Source of the DNA: Trematomus loennbergii
Taxonomy: Eukaryota; Chordata; Actinopteri; Perciformes; Nototheniidae
Direction: 5' to 3'
Length of the DNA: 64,000 nt
NCBI GenBank assembly: GCA_012861695.1
Contig: JAAOOA010000174.1
Coordinates: forward strand, 474,001-538,000
The first letter of the stretch is position 1. Every line of letters starts with the position of its first letter. The notes beneath the pieces are model-generated. The model did not search any database. It was not told the origin of the DNA and was given only the letters and a program-made list of their open reading frames with translations. Positions 60,401 through 64,000 of this stretch are shown piece after piece. A program made the position numbers and the translations under genes.

Positions 60401-63214
60401 TGCTGCATAAACATGGCTGAGTCAGCGATAACTTTCGAGGGGTGGAGGTATGCCCATTATTTTGAGTTTGTCCGAAGAATAGACAGGAATGTGACGGTGA
60501 GGTGCAAACTGTGTCCAGGCCAGAAGCTGTTATCCACTGCTGTAAACACCACGTCAAACCTCAACAAACACCTGCAAAGAACACATGCTAAGGTGAAGCT
60601 AATAGCTAAGGACCCCCGAACCCAGAGTGAGGATGTTGTGAGTCGCCGCCGCCGCCGCCGACTCTGAAGCGGCACAAATTAGAATTTGGAGGACCGGTAA
60701 CCAAAGCAGAGATGGACAGGCTTGTAGCATCCTTCATAGTAGAGGTAATGTTGCCCATTTGCACAGTGGAATCACCATCGCGTCGTTCAGAGATATACTA
60801 CGCAAAATACAGATAGCAGGAGACAGAGGACAGCCATGGTCAGAGCTATCTGGATCAGTCTTATGCGACAATGGAAACTGAACTAAAGAGAACATTTGAA
60901 ACTTTAGCAGTCTGCGTGATCTGCCTGTAGGGAGGGGCGGGCCGGCCCTGCGAGTACAGTAACGAGTTACTTTATGTAGAGAGTAACGAAGTAGTGTAAT
61001 ATAACTTTTTTTTAAAGTACCGTAATTTTCGGACTACAAGCCGCGACTTTTTCCCCATTTTTCGACCCTGCGGCTTATATAACGGTGCGGCTAATCTATG
61101 GATTTTTACAGCTCCGACGACTTGCTCTGAAAACACGGAGGACCAAACAACAAACGAGTGAAACAAAGCGTATATTAAAGCCCGGGAAATATACCCGTTT
61201 TGACGCTGTTTCAGGAGCGCCTCTAACATTGTTTTGAAGGCCTGTTGCTAGCGGGGGATGCTAGCGGGGGATGCTAGCGGGGGATCCTCGGGCTAGCCCT
61301 GTAGACACCGGGCCGAGAGAGCGCAAGGGACCGGGACAGGAGCTCCGCGGGATAACGACCAGGTTTGACTGACCCTGCCAGTCCTATCTTATAACACAAA
61401 GAAGACGTAACCTCTCCTAAGTTTGAAAGTTGAAAAGTTTGTGTGTCTGAAACGCTATGTGATACAGTACAGTTTACACAGCACAGTACATGTTCTGTAG
61501 CTACTATTGCACTAAATGGTAACACTTGAATACGTTATGCAACTTGTTTGTTGAAATGTTAATAAATGGGAGCTTCCTCAAACAGCCATCTCTTTCCCGA
61601 CAATCCCCTCTGTGCACGAACCCTTAGATATGGTAATTAAACATTAAAACACCTGCGGCTTATAGTCCAGTGCGGCTTATATATGTACACATCATTCAAT
61701 TTAGCTGCTGGCTTATATTCAGGTGCGCTTTATAGTGCGAAAATTACGGTAATATGTAATATGTAATATATTACTTTTTTTAGTAACGACCCCATCTCTG
61801 TATATAACTGAGTTTAGTAATGATAACAAGGCTACAGAGATATGAGGAAAACTGATGGACACTTACAACGCAACTTCTGCTCCTTGTCACCTTTGACGCT
61901 GAACTGGGAGACTCCTTCGATGAACTCTGTTGAAGGACAGAAGCATCATCATGAGTTAAAACTGCTGTTAGACAATAAACCTCCTGCTACATAATAAATA
62001 TAATGTATACACCCAAAATAAACAACAATCAGCATGCACTGATGGGAAAAATTGCATTGTTGTTATTCGAATAATTACAAGACAACCCACTGAACAATAA
62101 CTGAATTAAATAATAGAAGAAATGTAGAAAACTAAGTAGAGGTAGTGATTCAGAAAGTAATGGCTTCGATGCAATTCAGATAAACTAGTACAATTACCTA
62201 AGTACACATTTAAAGTACTTTGAATTCACCCCAGGGAGCAGAAAGGTGCAGCTGACTGCAGTATTTACATTGTGCTGTGGCCAGGAAGTGTCCATTCATT
62301 TCTGTCATTATGTGTGCCACAATAATATAATATATGTGAATATATAGGCGTTTAGTTATGAATATGGTATATATTTGCTTCAAGCGGGAACTAATTCTTT
62401 GTAGCATAAGTCATGACATCAGAGGACTTAATGTATTGATTGGCTGCGATACTTTCTCGATATCAAAGTTTCAACTATTATAAAATTGTAGTTATCAGTC
62501 CGGAAAATGCAGCTGCGATCAGTGACAGATTTCTGTAAATACTGCATTTGATTTCTGGAGACACGGACAGTACTTCATGCATTTAAGGGAATTTAGAAGC
62601 ACTTTCCAATGTGAAGTAATCTGTACTTGCTCTTATGGGGAAAAAGCTTCTCAAACTTTAAAAACATGACTTGATAACTCCGTTGTGATAGTTTTGATAT
62701 CAGATAGATATTGTGAAACATTACAATTACATAATCAAGGATAGAGAGCATTTCTTGCAATGGTTTTTCACCAAGTTTTACAAAAAATGCAACCACCTCT
62801 AACTGATTAATAACTTAATGGTAAAGCACTTAATAATGCTCTTAAATTGGCAAATGTCAGACTTCTCGTGCCAGATGTTGTGCATTTGCCAGCCCATTGC
62901 ATTGCATTTTAATCAGAGGACAGTCAGGAGCAGACAGACTGTATCTTTAAAACAAAAGGATACTGTTAACACATGTTCATTTTAAAAACAAAGGGAATAT
63001 CAGAGGGAGTAGGGAAACAGTTTCAGGATTCATTTACCTTTAAAGTCGACTTCTCCGTTTCCATCGGTGTCGAATATGTCGATGACTCGCTGCACGAGGG
63101 GGTTCTGCTGGAGCTCTGGTAAGGACATGAACTCCTCCACACTCAGGGAGCCGGAGTTATCTAGGTCGAGTTTCTTAAATCTCTTTCCTAGCCTCTTAAT
63201 CTCATCAGCATCAA
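57381..63214 (-). CDS. ppp3r1: Calcineurin subunit B type 1 (coding exons 2-5; exon 1 outside window)
   Basis: Regulatory Ca2+-binding subunit of the phosphatase calcineurin, with four EF-hands. Exons on the minus strand: 63214-63038, 61926-61867, 59461-59280, 57428-57381, all with GT-AG sites and matching phases. Exon 2 carries EF1 ([12 protein letters not shown]) and EF2 ([11 protein letters not shown]); exon 3 [20 protein letters not shown]; exon 4 EF3 and EF4; exon 5 [19 protein letters not shown]. The protein is almost identical to mammalian CNB. Exon 1 (MGNEAS myristoylation site) lies past the right edge. Exon 4 lacks 2+1 bases relative to the expected 185, breaking the frame within EF3. 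In so conserved a gene this is probably a sequence error, unless this is a decaying teleost duplicate. The introns are filled with transposons. Confidence 0.92.
57525..57870. mobile_element. TTAA-type MITE copy in ppp3r1 intron 4
   Basis: TTTAAAGAGTCCCTACTTTGC start, then the GTTTTAGTGCATGTCAATGG and GGGGCGGGACATCTCTAAGC motifs shared with 54666-55010. Confidence 0.55.
58083..59090. mobile_element. Inverted-repeat element enclosing a LINE 3' tail
   Basis: 58083-58265 and 58925-59090 are inverted copies of the segment found in the foldback interiors (GGTTCCCTCGACAA… and GATAATCTCCACATGTCTAC…). Between them, 58490-58830 on the plus strand is a LINE 3' end: a [19 protein letters not shown] C-terminus, then CTTGGCCAGGTCAGC and GGTTAAATAAAGGTTAAATA. 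Confidence 0.6.
59280..59461 (-). CDS. ppp3r1: ppp3r1 exon 4 (EF3-EF4) with two small deletions
   Basis: 182 bp against the 185 expected from the conserved protein. GACAAACGG replaces GACAAAGACGG in the EF3 loop, and GGAAACACCTG replaces GGAAACAACCTG after MMVGN. The flanking splice sites and both ends ([23 protein letters not shown] to EEFCA) are perfect. Confidence 0.9.
59607..59839. mobile_element. hAT-like MITE (233 bp)
   Basis: Ends CAGCGATTCCCAACCT and AGGTTGGGAACCGCTG are inverted repeats of the MER/Charlie-like hAT type. No convincing 8-bp target duplication is left. Lies in ppp3r1 intron 3. Confidence 0.7.
60413..60667 (+). pseudogene. BED zinc-finger N-terminus of hAT transposase
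   Basis: Translation from [10 protein letters not shown] shows CKLCPGQK … [11 protein letters not shown], a C-x2-C … H-x4-H BED finger, then RRRRRR and a stop at 60665. Similarity to hAT transposase continues in a second frame to about 60885 before ending in stops. Confidence 0.75.
61018..61751. mobile_element. Nested DNA element with TACCGTAATTTTCG ends
   Basis: Termini TACCGTAATTTTCG and CGAAAATTACGGTA are perfect inverted repeats. Subterminal GCGGCTTATA motifs occur at both sides. It inserted into the hAT element and has three GCTAGCGGGGGAT tandem units at about 61250-61285. No transposase. Confidence 0.75.
61867..61926 (-). CDS. ppp3r1: ppp3r1 exon 3
   Basis: 60 bp, [20 protein letters not shown]. 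Acceptor CAACAG, donor GTAAGT. Intact and in phase. Confidence 0.92.
61930..63037. other. ppp3r1 intron 2, nothing recognised
   Basis: AT-rich non-coding sequence without clear repeats or ORFs. Confidence 0.6.
63038..63214 (-). CDS. ppp3r1: ppp3r1 exon 2 (EF1-EF2)
   Basis: 177 bp, [20 protein letters not shown] to [11 protein letters not shown]. Acceptor TTTCAG, donor GTAAAT. Intact. Confidence 0.95.
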
Positions 63215-64000
63215 CTGAAATGAAAACAAAGACAGAGAGAGAGAGAGAGTTATTAACAGCCGCTAAAACAGACAAAGTCCTCGGAGGAGATTTGGACAAA
63301 TATTATCATGTTTTGGCGACATGTGAACTTAAGCACACAGGAGGAGTTAGAACAGCTGTTATCCACCTGTATTTCATCCTCTCTGTAAAGGCATTTCTCC
63401 CAAACGTACCGGCTCCTTGTTCCTACTGGCCATGGTTGTTCAGAGCTACTGGTCTCAGTTAAGTTGGACCTTATGCTACTGGACCTCCTAGTGCCACGCT
63501 CTAAGCCCTAACACCGGGTCATGTGACGCCTCTTTCATCACTAATCACTCTGCTGATAACCAAAGAGCTGGGGGACGCATTGTGTTGGTAACCTGGTAGT
63601 TCACGGAGATATATCCTGTCCTTTAATATAATCAAACATTTAAAGAAGTTCGGTCCAAGGAGAACCAAAACATCACAAAGCTCATTGCTAGAAGCTATCA
63701 GCAAACAAGTGGCGTTCAAAACTATTATTAAAAGACAATAAAATGCCTTTCATAAAACCTGGTCTCCTTTCCTGCAGTTTTTAGGAGCCCTTTCCTCTTT
63801 GCAGCTGATGGCTAGACCACATAACAACAAAGCTACTTCATTTGATAAACTAGTCCGTTATCCTTTGCTTTTGGCCTGTGTTAGTATTGTTAATATACAT
63901 ATTGTTTGAATTCTTTACCATTTTACTGTTAGTACTTTTCGTTTTGCAAATTCCTTTGGTTTCCACTAGGAAATATTATAATAACAAATATATAAAATAT
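63215..64000. other. ppp3r1 intron 1 (partial)
   Basis: Short (GA)n run at about 63231-63250 near exon 2. Otherwise nothing recognised up to the window edge. Confidence 0.6.

Larger units (their letters stand above)
60156..61800 (+). mobile_element. hAT transposon derivative with 8-bp TSD, in ppp3r1 intron 3
   Basis: Perfect target duplication TATATAAC (60148-60155 and 61801-61808). TIRs are CAGAGTTGGG and CCCATCTCTG, with subterminal GTAACGCGTTAC palindromes. It encodes only the transposase N-terminus (BED finger, then [20 protein letters not shown] and [10 protein letters not shown]). The catalytic and hATC regions are replaced by a nested element (61018-61751). Confidence 0.9.

Overview
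This 64 kb window is vertebrate genomic DNA, almost certainly from a ray-finned (teleost) fish. The evidence is GT-AG split genes with vertebrate orthologues, a tandem array of fish-type TRIM genes, L2-like and Rex/CR1-like LINEs, hAT and TTAA-target (piggyBac-type) DNA elements, long (GT)n tracts and no operon-like spacing. No prokaryotic feature, CRISPR array or tRNA/rRNA gene was seen.

Layout. (1) 1-4.7 kb: decayed array material, with a foldback DNA element carrying a TTAA MITE, the last 20 codons of a lost TRIM gene plus its 3' flank, and an orphan TATA/5'-UTR exon. (2) 4.85-8.2 kb: an L2-like LINE on the minus strand. (3) 8.67-10.3 kb: TRIM copy 1. (4) 11.58-13.59 kb: three internal tomm20 exons (minus strand) with no first or last exon. 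(5) 14.3-54.35 kb: a tandem segmental duplication with TRIM copies 2-5 (start codons at 18254, 34597, 46045, 50692). Each has a 5'-UTR exon, one intron and an apparently intronless RING/B-box/coiled-coil/SPRY coding exon, followed by a shared 3' flank. Two of the spacers also hold the foldback element, a second promoter/first exon and tomm20-intron-derived AT-rich DNA. (6) 55.3 kb to the right edge: ppp3r1 (calcineurin subunit B, minus strand), coding exons 2-5, with TE-filled introns.

The TRIM copies would encode RING-type E3 ubiquitin ligases of the fish TRIM expansions linked to innate immunity. All five carry frame breaks, almost all small deletions. The deeply conserved ppp3r1 exon 4 carries two deletions as well, so some TRIM breaks may be consensus errors and not real pseudogenisation.

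Because the array is duplicated, paralogous blocks act as empty-site controls. They let several insertions be delimited to the base: a LINE (14926-18140), a solo LTR (44096-44500), two TTAA elements and a hAT insertion shared by copies 3 and 4. The most unusual structures are the foldback element whose interior repeats a host segment ending in the tomm20 intron 2 splice acceptor, the cut-up tomm20 locus from which TRIM promoter-bearing spacers are partly built, and stacked alternative first exons upstream of TRIM copies 3 and 4.
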